A stretch of DNA of 64,000 nucleotides, from contig NZ_MPTA01000008.1 in assembly GCF_001939075.1 (NCBI RefSeq), positions 62,001-126,000 on the forward strand, written 5' to 3'. Within the stretch, counting starts at the first letter, position 1. Every line of letters starts with the position of its first letter. Source of the DNA: Paenisporosarcina indica. GTDB taxonomy: Bacteria; Bacillota; Bacilli; Bacillales_A; Planococcaceae. Made by a program: the position numbers and the translations under genes. Below, piece after piece: positions 17,621 to 26,581 of the stretch. The notes below the pieces were generated by a model. The model had not been told where the DNA came from. It did no database searches and worked only from the letters and a program-made list of their open reading frames with translations.

Positions 17621-18328
17621 TTATGTTATCGGCTCTTCCTTCTTTCTGAAAGCAAACCACAAACATACAAAAATAAGAAATGCAACGATTTCTAGAGATA
17701 TGATGTACCACGGATAGGGTCCAAGAAAATCAAGCAGGCTTCCGTTTTGGGGCTTCGACCGTAAAAACATGTAATTCCCTTTAACAAGGACATTTACAGT
17801 AAATACGATCGGTAGCAATACGTTTAGAACAACCATCGTTTTGAGTACCCCTTTAAAAGTAGGACGATACCCTTTTACCCACGTAAAGTATAGAGCTGTG
17901 ACAATAATCCCGGAATGTGTGTAAAAAAAGTGGAAATACCTAAAATGAGGAAAACTGAGATCTAAAACAGGTGTTGCGATTGCTTGCAGGGCACCACCAA
18001 TTCCTGTATAAAAGACTACATCAAAGACATGTTTATTTCCTGTCCATAGAAGGATGATCGTCATGACTAAACTGATGCTGCATAATTCAAGCGGCAAAGA
18101 ACTACTCCAATTCCATCGATCAGTTTGAACGAGCCAAACATGATAAAGGACTTCCATGACTAGTAAAGTCATAGCAAAAAATCGTTCAATTAATCTAATG
18201 TGTTTAGGGTGATTCGACCATTTCTTTTTTGATAGAAATAGCAGGATGATTCCTAAAAACAGTCCCATTATGGCACCCATATGTGCCCATGAAAACAACA
18301 TAAATAAGGGCTCAACTTTTCCTGTCAT
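17621..18328 (-). CDS. YwaF/TIGR02206 family membrane protein
   Basis: A 235-residue integral membrane protein with about seven helices. The TIGR02206 pattern is clear: SLPLELCSISLVMTIILL near the middle, the FFYTHSGIIVTALYF segment, and LGPYPWYIISLEIVAF near the C-terminus. B. subtilis YwaF is the characterised-by-name relative, but its function is unknown. The gene is separate, starting at ATG 18328 with a short gap to the downstream NUDIX gene, and no shared promoter was seen. Confidence 0.85.
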   Translation of the reverse strand: MTGKVEPLFMLFSWAHMGAIMGLFLGIILLFLSKKKWSNHPKHIRLIERFFAMTLLVMEVLYHVWLVQTDRWNWSSSLPLELCSISLVMTIILLWTGNKHVFDVVFYTGIGGALQAIATPVLDLSFPHFRYFHFFYTHSGIIVTALYFTWVKGYRPTFKGVLKTMVVLNVLLPIVFTVNVLVKGNYMFLRSKPQNGSLLDFLGPYPWYIISLEIVAFLIFVCLWFAFRKKEEPIT

Positions 18329-18366
18329 CCCTTTCCCTCATTTCTTCTTTCAAGTTAAATCGACGT

Positions 18367-18789
18367 TTATAGTAATTCTTCTATTAAGAACACATGATGT
18401 TTTTCAAAGTCACTTATTATCTCTGGAGATAATCGGTTTCTTAATTGGTCTTTTGTCGACCATAAGTAATCGCTGTGTTCCTTTGAAAGAACAACATCTT
18501 GATTTTGACTACGACACAAGTATGAAAGAATCACAACTTGTCTAGTTGCGTCTGTTTTAAAAGTAGCGGCATATAAAATTTTATCAACTGCTACATCCAA
18601 CCCAACTTCCTCATGAATTTCCCGTACAAGTGCAGTTTCTAAATCTTCACCAAAATCTATTTTTCCTCCTACACATTCCCAAGTACCACTGCCAATTTCA
18701 TCATCATGTGAACGTTGAATAATTAATACTTTTCCCTCATGTACAATAACGCCTTTCACTGCAACCACTATTTTATTCGTATTAACCAT
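18367..18789 (-). CDS. NUDIX hydrolase
   Basis: A 140-residue NUDIX enzyme. The Nudix box runs from G42 to L64 of the chosen frame, with catalytic R56, E57, E60 and E61 in the order required by the family. Such enzymes hydrolyse nucleoside diphosphates linked to another group; the MutT-like tail DYLWSTKDQLRNRL fits nucleotide sanitation. I chose ATG 18789, which has TAAGGTG 7 nt before it. The open frame continues to 18972, but those 61 residues lack any NUDIX character. Confidence 0.88.
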   Translation of the reverse strand: MVNTNKIVVAVKGVIVHEGKVLIIQRSHDDEIGSGTWECVGGKIDFGEDLETALVREIHEEVGLDVAVDKILYAATFKTDATRQVVILSYLCRSQNQDVVLSKEHSDYLWSTKDQLRNRLSPEIISDFEKHHVFLIEELL

Positions 18790-19080
18790 ATATGACACCT
18801 TACCTATCAAAATAAATCTACATGAAACTCTTTTATAGTATTCGTGTTCTACGTACAAAATCCTGCTGAATCTCTTTTGAAACACAATAGAAAAAGGAGT
18901 CATTTCGTTGCACAGCGAATACAAGAATAAGACATCTAGGTTCGACGGATTAGTTATACTTAACTTAGTCAAAACAAAAGTGTATAAAGGATGTACTTCC
19001 CCGTATGCAGCTGAAGGGATTACAGCTGTTTTAGCGAGGATAGTATAAGGTGAACGCTAAAATAAAAAGGAGAGTGACAT

Positions 19081-19755
19081 GTGAAACAAGCTTCAAAAAT
19101 ACTATTATTCTTAGTCTTAGCTTTCGTCTTAACCAAGTTACCATTCGCGGGTAAATACTTTGCGGTTGCTAATACGCTCATACATGAAGTAGGTCACCAA
19201 TTAGCCAGTTTAGGTACTTTCGGCAAAGCACATCATATTCAATTGTTTTCTAATACCGAGGGGCTTGCCTTATCCAGTCACCGGTTTTGGTTAGGTAGAT
19301 TTATAACCGCTTTAGCTGGCTATGTATTTGCTTCTCTTATGGCATCTACGTTCTTTTTCCTTATTTATAAGGAACGTTACAACATAATCATTTATATATT
19401 GTTATCCATTTTAGGAATCAGCCTATTATTTTGGGTTAGAAATTGGTACGGACTTTTCTGGATCATTACTTTTAGTACAGGGTTTGTGTGGATGCTTTGG
19501 AAAACCAAGGGTCCTATAATCGAAAATGTCGTTTTATTATTGGTTTCCATTATCTTTATTGAATCGATAACATCCGCATTTGAGATTATGTATTTGAGTT
19601 TCACATCCCCATCTGATGCGGGTGATGCTTCGAGCCTTTCTCGACTTACTTATTTGATCCCTTCACAGGTTTGGGGTATTCTGTTTTTCACTCAATCTCT
19701 CTTTTTCGGGTGGTTTGCCATGAAAAATTTCTTACCATTCTCAAAAAACCAATAG
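19081..19755 (+). CDS. M50B-like membrane metalloprotease homologue
   Basis: 224 residues, five to six predicted membrane helices. The zinc motif HEVGH (H35, E36, H39) sits just after the first hydrophobic segment, as in site-2-protease-like M50 proteins. The relatives of this short form, often called M50 family or YoaT-like, lack PDZ domains. The second motif with the third metal ligand, often an NxxD after TM4, is not obvious. It could therefore be a pseudo-enzyme or a distant fold relative. GTG 19081 has AAAAAGGAGAGTGACAT upstream. It stands alone. Confidence 0.7.
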   Translation: MKQASKILLFLVLAFVLTKLPFAGKYFAVANTLIHEVGHQLASLGTFGKAHHIQLFSNTEGLALSSHRFWLGRFITALAGYVFASLMASTFFFLIYKERYNIIIYILLSILGISLLFWVRNWYGLFWIITFSTGFVWMLWKTKGPIIENVVLLLVSIIFIESITSAFEIMYLSFTSPSDAGDASSLSRLTYLIPSQVWGILFFTQSLFFGWFAMKNFLPFSKNQ

Positions 19756-19776
19756 GGTCAGAGTCCGCTCTGGAAA

Positions 19777-19875
19777 GCTCTATCCGCTGTACGAAACAAA
19801 GAAGGAGAAGATTGAAGTAGCAAATTCACTTCAATTTCCTCCTGACTTTCAGGTAATCCTGAGTGGGATAGATCC
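19777..19875. other. Possible structured RNA: three-way inverted-repeat arrangement
   Basis: The outer arms are TCTATCC (19779-19785) and GGATAGA (19866-19872). Inside them are a long hairpin, AGGAGAAGATTGAAGT paired with ACTTCAATTTCCTCCT (19803-19843 region), and a small hairpin, TCAGG-TAAT-CCTGA. No T-run follows, so it is not an ordinary terminator. It lies between the convergent genes at 19755 and 19933. No known family was recognised. Confidence 0.4.
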
Positions 19876-19932
19876 GACGTCCTTTTCAAGACTCCTGATT
19901 CAAATTTATGTATTATGTTAAGGGTCTCCAAA

Positions 19933-20481
19933 CTATAGATTTAGATCTTCTTTTAAGACTGAGTACATATATAAGTCATCGAATTTCCCACAAGTATATT
20001 CATAATGTCGAAGCAAACCTTCTCTTGTAAAACCTTGTTTTTCAACGAGTTTATGTGATGGGACATTAGCGGGTTCAATTAGTGCCTCAATTCTCTCTAG
20101 TTGAAAGTGATGGAAACCATACTTAACAACGGCTTCCAAAGCTTCACTAGCAATCCCTTTTCCCCAGTAATCTTTGCTCAGTTCATAGCCAATTTCAGCT
20201 CGATGATGTTTGGGATTCATATTGAGAAAACCACAACTTCCAATCATTTCCCCTGAATCTTTTAGTGTAATTCCCCATCTAATTCCTGTTCCATCTTCGG
20301 CAATCGATTTGTACCAACTAATTTCACCCAATGCGTCCTCAACTGTTTGAAAAGGTTCTAATCCCATAGGTTTCACAACATCCTGTTCAGATAAATATTT
20401 CAACATATCATTCGCATCAACGATTGTTACTTCTCTTAAGGTTAATCTGCTGGTTTCAATAATTGGAAATACCTTATTCAT
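19933..20481 (-). CDS. GNAT family N-acetyltransferase (RimJ/RimL type)
   Basis: A 182-residue RimJ/RimL-like acetyltransferase; the substrate is unknown. Features include the N-terminal IETSRLTLREVTIVDANDM, the acetyl-CoA loop ELSKDYWGKGIASEALEAVV, and the NVPSHKLVEKQGFTREGLLR segment typical of this branch. It is about 30% similar by eye to the GNAT at 2785-3315, sharing the REGLLR motif and the C-terminal YMYSVLKEDL/YMFSILETDL. It is monocistronic and separated from the mnx region by a 724-bp noncoding stretch. Confidence 0.88.
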   Translation of the reverse strand: MNKVFPIIETSRLTLREVTIVDANDMLKYLSEQDVVKPMGLEPFQTVEDALGEISWYKSIAEDGTGIRWGITLKDSGEMIGSCGFLNMNPKHHRAEIGYELSKDYWGKGIASEALEAVVKYGFHHFQLERIEALIEPANVPSHKLVEKQGFTREGLLRHYEYTCGKFDDLYMYSVLKEDLNL

Positions 20482-21205
20482 TGAATTTCACTCCTCTTAA
20501 GTGTGAATAGAACTGATTAATAATTTTTTTTGGACTCTTTCTCTAAAGAACCTTAAAAAACAAAGTTATACTTAACTATACTATTGTTTAACATGCTGCA
20601 CATAGCCGACGAAACTGTGCAATTTCTTTAAATAAGAATTGCCAAAGCCCTTAAGACGCAATCAGCATAATGCAAACTTCCACTATTGGCCCCATCTATT
20701 GAAATACACATAATAAGAACATTGCTACATACACCGCCGTATAGAAAATGATACAACATAATAGCGACGCATTCGAACTTGAATTAATAAGTGATTGCTA
20801 CTTTCAAGTTGATTAGTTAAGAATGGACAAAAGATTGAGCTCCTATGTCATTCAGTAAGCCAATACAAGGTAGTTTCTATTTGATGTCCTAAGTAATCCA
20901 AAAAACTTGGCATAGCTGTATATTTATATTGCGGTCTGTTTCAAAAGTAACTTTTCTTTGAATACCCTTTTCACTTTACTGTGGTGGATTTCTTTCAATG
21001 GTTTGTCTCATTAAATGAACTATGGTGTGCGACGGCTTTGATGGATAAATGCTCATGAATTCTACTAACTCCTAAACTCTGTTTCTGTTCATGCCTATTA
21101 CAGAAAGTACTCATTATTAATAAACCTCTATCATCCTAGGTTCCTAACCATTGCAGTTGTAAAAAACTTCATATATTAAACATAAAATGAAAGGAGGATG
21201 TGTAA
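20482..21205. other. 724-bp intergenic stretch, no gene recognised
   Basis: No open reading frame of convincing length was found on either strand. The best is about 29 codons on the minus strand near 20850-20935 (PSFLDYLGHQIETTLYWLTE), with no start or RBS. No insertion-sequence ends, tRNA or riboswitch were recognised. The 3' end holds the likely promoter region of the gene at 21206. The base composition is not unlike its neighbours. Confidence 0.6.
21170..21178 (+). promoter_or_regulatory. Possible sigma-K -10 element
   Basis: CATATATTA matches the sigma-K -10 pattern CATAnnnTA and lies 27 bp before the ATG at 21206. No matching -35 AC was seen at the standard spacing, so support is weak. 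Such short matches are common in AT-rich DNA. Confidence 0.3.
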
Positions 21206-21760
21206 ATGGAAAAACATGATACCCCGGACTGTAATTGCCGGGAATCAAAAAAAGACCACGATTATGATCTTGAATATCGAAATCGTTCACACTCTTCATG
21301 TTGTCAACGTCGATGTGACTGCGTGTGTAACCATAGCTGGAATTGTAGCTGCAGTTGCAACCATAACTGGAACCGTTGTCGCAATCGTTGCCGAAGAGAT
21401 TTGTGCGATGACGACTTTAGGATTCGATTAGCCGGTTTGACTGATGGGCTTAACTACCGTCTGCATCAGCTTCTATGGTGTGACGCGGCAATTACGTTGG
21501 AGAATGGTGAATATTTAATAGGGAAGATTATTTTTGTCGGATCCAATTTTGTTGAAATACTGCTACCGTCAGAAAATGGAGAATCAGTTGAGGTTGAAAT
21601 GAAAGAGGATTTCCAGGAAGACTTTGAGGAAGATCAAAAAGAAGAGAATGTGACACCTGATGAGTTTAAAGATAGTGAACGTACAAAAGGCAGAACACTT
21701 ATTTTCTCCATCTCTAAAATCGTTACCGTTGAATCGGATTGCCCTTGCCCTCAAGAATAA
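21206..21760 (+). CDS. Cys-rich protein with C-terminal Sm-like barrel, mnx-associated
   Basis: 184 residues in two parts. Residues 1-70 contain 13 cysteines in CxC and CC pairs plus many His, Asp and Arg, including a near repeat CNHSWNC and CNHNWNRC. This is the composition of metal-binding or spore-coat crosslinking tails. Residues ~78-180 resemble a small beta-barrel: LLWCDAAITLENGEYLIGKI, SNFVEILL, an acidic insertion of about 40 residues, then RTLIFSISKIVTVES. The same barrel pattern occurs in the neighbouring mnx genes. AAAGGAGGATGTGTAA precedes ATG 21206. It converges on the mnxD paralogue. Probably a spore-surface protein; no named family recognised. Confidence 0.7.
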   Translation: MEKHDTPDCNCRESKKDHDYDLEYRNRSHSSCCQRRCDCVCNHSWNCSCSCNHNWNRCRNRCRRDLCDDDFRIRLAGLTDGLNYRLHQLLWCDAAITLENGEYLIGKIIFVGSNFVEILLPSENGESVEVEMKEDFQEDFEEDQKEENVTPDEFKDSERTKGRTLIFSISKIVTVESDCPCPQE

Positions 21761-21779
21761 ACCAGATAAATAAAAACAA

Positions 21780-21819
21780 GTCAGCAACTGAAGGAGAACT
21801 TCAGCGAGCTGACTTTTTT
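21780..21819. terminator. Bidirectional terminator between convergent genes
   Basis: GTCAGC-AA-CTGAAG pairs with CTTCAG-CGA-GCTGAC, followed by TTTTTT on the plus strand and by CTTGTTTTT on the minus strand. It sits between the stops at 21760 and 21823. Confidence 0.85.
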
Positions 21820-21822
21820 GAT

Positions 21823-22545
21823 TTATGCGTTACTTGTAATGAGTGAAATGCTCTCTATCAAAATGTGTTTTAGTGATCCATCCACATCTAGAACGATTGT
21901 GTCTTTATGCACATCTGTCAACAATCCTTCAATTGTTGTATCGTCCTGTGTTACTTGAATGTGTTGATCTTCAAATAATAGTAAATAGATGTCCAGTCGA
22001 ATTCTGAAAAACAAATGGATTAACTCGGGTGATGAAGAAACGACTTCGCCAAAATGAAACGTTAAATTTCTGCGAAAGCATGGACTTATCTTCCTTAGTT
22101 CAGGATCATGATATGGTTCTGCAAATCGCCCATACGGTTTAATCGTTTCAATTTGACTATAGGGATAAATGATAACCCTTTCTTCTTCCCGAAGAACGAC
22201 AAAATTAAAGCCAGATAGAGTTACTTTTCCTTCTAATTTTTCTCCTGCTAGATTTGTGATTTCAACTCGTAGTCCGGCTAATCCGTCAAACACTTTTTGA
22301 TAAGTTTCATCGGGTGGTCGATCATCGCCTAATGCCAAATCAAGAAGCAGTTCATTTGCCGATGTTATCTTTTCGAGGACTATTTCTAAAACACCTGGAG
22401 GTAGACAGTCCGTTGGGGAAGGGAGTTTTGGGGATGGAAGTCGCTCTGGACAACAGTGGTCGTGGATATAAAAGTCGTTCTCTTTGTCATAATCTTTTTC
22501 TATCCTCTTTAGCGAAACACGTTCAATCATATTTTCTTTTTTCAT
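21823..22545 (-). CDS. Two-barrel spore-surface protein, mnxD paralogue
   Basis: 240 residues. After a 45-residue Pro- and Cys-containing leader (HDHCCPERLPSPKLPSP) there are two Sm-like barrels: LRVEITNLAGEKLEGKVTLS with IIYPYSQIETIK, and IQVTQDDTTIEGLLTD with HILIESISLITS. A linker LTFHFGEVVSSSPELIHLFF joins them. The frameshift-corrected mnxD product aligns with the linker and second barrel almost without gaps. The gene lies 71 bp downstream of mnxG beyond a terminator, with AGAAAGGAGGTG before ATG 22545. Likely an accessory or structural partner of the Mn oxidase; exact role unknown. Confidence 0.72.
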   Translation of the reverse strand: MKKENMIERVSLKRIEKDYDKENDFYIHDHCCPERLPSPKLPSPTDCLPPGVLEIVLEKITSANELLLDLALGDDRPPDETYQKVFDGLAGLRVEITNLAGEKLEGKVTLSGFNFVVLREEERVIIYPYSQIETIKPYGRFAEPYHDPELRKISPCFRRNLTFHFGEVVSSSPELIHLFFRIRLDIYLLLFEDQHIQVTQDDTTIEGLLTDVHKDTIVLDVDGSLKHILIESISLITSNA

Positions 22546-22580
22546 TTTCTCACCTCCTTTCTCAAATGGTATTTTTATGT

Positions 22581-22616
22581 AGAAAAAAGAGAAGAAAATA
22601 CTCTTCTCTTTTTTCT
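22581..22616 (-). terminator. Terminator of the mnx operon
   Basis: A perfect 15-bp stem AGAAAAAAGAGAAGA/TCTTCTCTTTTTTCT with a 6-nt loop, starting one base after the mnxG stop codon. The 3' arm itself supplies the T-rich tract. Confidence 0.8.
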
Positions 22617-25600
22617 CTATTGATCTAGTGGAGGTAAGTGTTCTTGAACCTCACTGTGGATTCTTATAATTCCCCACATGCCTTGCTCGATGTCCCAATT
22701 AATATTTCCAGAACGATACAGATAATCTCCCGGGAATCGCCCGTAAGCTCCAGCCCCGCCGAGAAGTTCCAAGTTTCGTGTAGTCCCAGCTACGTTAAGA
22801 CCAGCGAATGATTCCGTTCGTGAATTTAAGTTTTTCAATTCAAATCGCCAACGATGACCATGGAGATGGAAAGTATGCGACCTACGTCTTTCTGCAGGCG
22901 TAACCAAACGAATCGTTACCGGGTCAGACAAATAGCTTTCAAACAGAGGCGTTGCTGGATCTCCAAAAACGTCTGAACTGAATAAGTCATGCAACACAGG
23001 GTGTTTCCGATAACGGTTCAATAATCGTTCACTTCGATAATTGAATCCACGTGAACCTTGATCATACGTATCGACTTCTTCCACTTCATCCTCTGGAGGA
23101 GGAAATAGCACTCCCGCCAGTGGATCGATAATGACTTTTCCACCTTTATCGAGCAATCTTACTCCGTCATGCAATATCATCACAAATTCTCGTACATCTG
23201 GTAAGAATGGGTTGCGTAGCACCACATTCGCTCCAGTTTTTACAGGTTTCAGCGTATAGGGATCCACATATTCCGTTCCTCTTGGTTCCGCGATAAAAGC
23301 TCCGAATGCTCCCTGAGATTTGTGGTTTCGGATATCAGCCATATCCCACATGCCACAAGCTCCCACTTGAGAATCTATCCACCATCGATATGTCCTGCTT
23401 TCTCCAGGTCCTACCGTCTGGTCTCCATTAAAACCAACTGTTTCTCCTGATGATGTTTTCACATCATACTGAATCAATTGAGGGTGCAATGAAATCCTAA
23501 GTGATGGTGGGTAAAAAGCCTGTTCTTTTACTTCTGGATAGGGGTAAATCCCGTCTTTAAATGGAAACAATTCTTTTTTCAATAAGCTTGTTAAAGTAAC
23601 TTCTACCGTATCTCCAACATTTCCCCGAATGATTAACGGTTCCGGTTTTTTCTTTCCTTCTAAAATGGCATCCATATCTTTCCGAAGTGCAAATATGATT
23701 CCATGGGGATCATGATCACCAAAGTCGTTATAGACAATCGGTACCTGAAAAGCGACGATATCAAAATAGCGCACCGGCCCTTTTTCGATTAAGACTTTAT
23801 CAGGATTTCCTGCTTGTGGTGGTTTGTTTCCTTTACATTCAGGTAGCGGTCTTGAGCGCTTTAATGGGATCGGACGGTCTGATAATGGAATTAAATCCGG
23901 AACCAATTCATCATAGGCCCGAATCAATCCCCAAAGCCCATTCCAAAGATCTTCCTCTGTTTCAAATGCCCATAAATAATCTCCCGATCGTGGGATATAG
24001 GTTTCCATCGTAAATGATTCGGATATTCCAATATGTTGCTGCTCTTCCAGCTTAGTATTCAGATTGCTACGCTGCCTTTGCCACCTTAACCCATGAACAT
24101 TAAGACTGTGAGATTCTTCTTGAGCTCCTTGAAGTAAGCGAATACGGATGGAATCTCCTTCGTATGCCCTGAATATTGGAGTAATTGGATCGCCATTTAC
24201 ATAGGAACTAAAGGTATAAGCAGGGTCACAATCCGGACCTAATCGGAATTGAAGTGGTTCATTTTTATAATTAACTCCGAATAAACCTGGGTCATCATCT
24301 GATCCTGGAAAATTCGGGGGTTGTAGAGGTTTTCCATCTTTATCAAACAGCAAAGCAAAGTCCTGTGCAAAAAGGACATAATCCCGGTAATCAGGGATGA
24401 TCGGATTTCGAGCAGTGATTTGTGTTCCACGAGTGACTTTCTCTCCACTTGCTGAATCCAGAAATTCTGTGAACCGAGGGTGAACTACGCCCGATCCAAA
24501 TACTCCATGTTGTTGGTGGGCATTTGGAAATAAGTGGTCATGGAAGAACCAGGCTTTCAATTCGACATCTGCATAATATTCATACTGAATCGTTTCTCCT
24601 GGTAATACGGAGGAATCGTAATTCCAGCCGACATTCGCCCCGTCATTCACAAGAACATCAAACTTAACAAAGTGGATATGAAAGCCTGTTTCGTACGTTC
24701 TTGTGACCAACTGGAAAGCATCACCATCGAGAATATGCGGCAATTTGTTTGTGAAATTTATACGAATTGCAGTATGTGCCGTAGTATGGATAACAAGGGG
24801 TTCCGGTTCTTTCTTGCCCGAACAAACATCATCCAGCTCTTCATCAAGGACAAATATTCGAGCTTTTGGATCATGCCACCCTTGCTTATTATAGGTAACG
24901 GGCAGTTCGATTAATGAGATGTTAAACTCCCGAACTGGTGCACCTTTAGGCGTAGGGTCAGCAAATACAGCTCCCGGTCTCGGATTCACAACTGCTGCGT
25001 TACGCTCCAGTTCTGTCAATCCCCGACCACCTTTTATACCAAGCGGTGGACGAGGTGCTTTGTATCCAACCTTGCCAGGAATGAAATTCGGATACCCTGG
25101 TTTTTCTTTTGTTGGCTTTGGAGGTGCTTTACGATCAGGCAATGGTTGCAACGATTTAATTGGAACGCCATTAGGATAGCACTGGCTTCCATCTTGAAGC
25201 GTGTTGAAAACGCGGTTCAACCCCCACATTCCAGCAGCAAAATGCGGATACAGATGGCAGTGGATAATCGCGTCCCCAATAGAGCCCTGCAAACTTCCCA
25301 ACCCGTATAGAGGTTCAACGGTGTAGTGAGATTGAGGACTGATTGCCTGTGCATCCAATATTTCGGAATTGAGATCTTGAGGATCGCTAAACCATTGATG
25401 CACATGATAATGAAAAACATGTGTTTCTTTTACCCCACCGTGTATAACACGGATTTTCGCAGGATCTCCCACATATCCTCTCAAGATTGGTGTAGATGGA
25501 TCTCCGAAAACCCATGAATCATGATGGACTTCCTCTCCCTCAGTATTCGGTCCGACAACCCCTTCCGCAATGAGTTGTTGCCTTCTGTTGATTGGTTCAA

Positions 25601-26261
25601 AGCGGTAATTGGCCCCATGAAATGATGCCTCTTCTTGATTGGTTAGATGATTAATCGGACGGTTTCCAGTCAAATCATCCACTTCCATTTCATCATGGAA
25701 AATCCAAGCATATTCTCGAAATGAAGGTAACAATGGATGATGCACATCAGCATACACCCCGCTATTGATTGTCTTGCCTGTCTCGGGATCCGTCCACCAG
25801 GAAAATCGGGTCTCTACCAATAAAGCACCGATCAAACCATTGGAATTGGAACCCTTCTCCCCACTTGCTGGATTGCCTAAATCAGAAAAGAAATAGGTTC
25901 CTTCTTTGACGACATGTAGCCGATACAAAATAGAATCAAATGGAGCAACCGTGCTGTCTTTATTGAGTCCAACGTTCGCACCGTCAGATCGGCATACATC
26001 ATATTCAGCTTGTTGAAAATGCATACCCGTGTTGAAGTCCAGTTTATTTTCAAACAATATTTCCACTATCTCTCCTTCGTTAGCACGGATCACGAGTGGC
26101 CGAACTAGATCTACAGGAGAGAATGGATTCTTTTTGACCAAGTCTCTAACTTTCTGTTCATTTTCTTTCAACACATACATCATTCCATTTGGGTTGTGAT
26201 CACCAAATGAGTTTAGAACCAATCGAATTGGAATAGCTACTACATGGTACTTTCTTATCAT
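22617..26261 (-). CDS. mnxG: Manganese(II)-oxidising multicopper oxidase MnxG
   Basis: A 1214-residue six-cupredoxin-domain multicopper oxidase, almost the length of Bacillus MnxG (1217). In that system MnxG oxidises Mn(II) to Mn(IV) oxide on the spore surface as a complex with MnxE and MnxF. Three two-domain repeats are visible, each opening with a related strand (residues ~8, ~450, ~838). The type-1 copper and T3 motif HCHLYPHFAAGM is at 334-345 and HVFHYHVH at 281-288 (domain 2). HIH at 528-530 and HDH at 574-576 lie in domain 3. HTFHLHGH at 1129-1136 in domain 6 lacks an HCH partner. No signal peptide, as expected for mother-cell synthesis. ATG overlaps mnxF by 4 bp. Confidence 0.95.
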   Translation of the reverse strand: MIRKYHVVAIPIRLVLNSFGDHNPNGMMYVLKENEQKVRDLVKKNPFSPVDLVRPLVIRANEGEIVEILFENKLDFNTGMHFQQAEYDVCRSDGANVGLNKDSTVAPFDSILYRLHVVKEGTYFFSDLGNPASGEKGSNSNGLIGALLVETRFSWWTDPETGKTINSGVYADVHHPLLPSFREYAWIFHDEMEVDDLTGNRPINHLTNQEEASFHGANYRFEPINRRQQLIAEGVVGPNTEGEEVHHDSWVFGDPSTPILRGYVGDPAKIRVIHGGVKETHVFHYHVHQWFSDPQDLNSEILDAQAISPQSHYTVEPLYGLGSLQGSIGDAIIHCHLYPHFAAGMWGLNRVFNTLQDGSQCYPNGVPIKSLQPLPDRKAPPKPTKEKPGYPNFIPGKVGYKAPRPPLGIKGGRGLTELERNAAVVNPRPGAVFADPTPKGAPVREFNISLIELPVTYNKQGWHDPKARIFVLDEELDDVCSGKKEPEPLVIHTTAHTAIRINFTNKLPHILDGDAFQLVTRTYETGFHIHFVKFDVLVNDGANVGWNYDSSVLPGETIQYEYYADVELKAWFFHDHLFPNAHQQHGVFGSGVVHPRFTEFLDSASGEKVTRGTQITARNPIIPDYRDYVLFAQDFALLFDKDGKPLQPPNFPGSDDDPGLFGVNYKNEPLQFRLGPDCDPAYTFSSYVNGDPITPIFRAYEGDSIRIRLLQGAQEESHSLNVHGLRWQRQRSNLNTKLEEQQHIGISESFTMETYIPRSGDYLWAFETEEDLWNGLWGLIRAYDELVPDLIPLSDRPIPLKRSRPLPECKGNKPPQAGNPDKVLIEKGPVRYFDIVAFQVPIVYNDFGDHDPHGIIFALRKDMDAILEGKKKPEPLIIRGNVGDTVEVTLTSLLKKELFPFKDGIYPYPEVKEQAFYPPSLRISLHPQLIQYDVKTSSGETVGFNGDQTVGPGESRTYRWWIDSQVGACGMWDMADIRNHKSQGAFGAFIAEPRGTEYVDPYTLKPVKTGANVVLRNPFLPDVREFVMILHDGVRLLDKGGKVIIDPLAGVLFPPPEDEVEEVDTYDQGSRGFNYRSERLLNRYRKHPVLHDLFSSDVFGDPATPLFESYLSDPVTIRLVTPAERRRSHTFHLHGHRWRFELKNLNSRTESFAGLNVAGTTRNLELLGGAGAYGRFPGDYLYRSGNINWDIEQGMWGIIRIHSEVQEHLPPLDQ

Positions 26262-26563
26262 GTAACATCCTCTTCTGCATTATCTTTTAAATGAGGGATT
26301 TTTGCCCCAATCCCCGTTTCGATATAGAACACATCAATTGAATCAATATGCACATTCCATACTTTCCCCTCCAGGGCTGGTACCGATGTCGTTTGCACAT
26401 CCAATATAAGGATATCTCCTAATAAACCTTTAATTTTCCCAATAAACATAAATGGAAAAGCCTCTGTCAGTATAAAGACCCGTCGCCCAATGTTTTTGCT
26501 GAAATACAAAACTAGAGCTTCTTCTTTTATATCATTAACCGTTTTGTTAACCTTATTGGTCAT
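26258..26563 (-). CDS. mnxF: Mn oxidase accessory subunit MnxF
   Basis: 101 residues, directly before mnxG with a 4-bp overlap, the size and place of MnxF. In the known Mnx complex, MnxE and MnxF form a small-subunit assembly bound to MnxG and bind copper. The sequence suggests an Sm-like barrel: RRVFILTEAFPFMFIGKIKG, LGDILILDVQ, then WNVHIDSIDVFYIE. AAGGAGGAATGTGTAA lies before ATG 26563. Only one His and no Cys are present, so metal binding would rely on other residues. Confidence 0.87.
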   Translation of the reverse strand: MTNKVNKTVNDIKEEALVLYFSKNIGRRVFILTEAFPFMFIGKIKGLLGDILILDVQTTSVPALEGKVWNVHIDSIDVFYIETGIGAKIPHLKDNAEEDVT

Positions 26564-26581
26564 TTACACATTCCTCCTTAA

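Noticed and set aside
20482-21205. Insertion-sequence remnant in the gap before the mnx region
   Set aside because: No inverted terminal repeats, target-site duplication or transposase-like translation could be seen.
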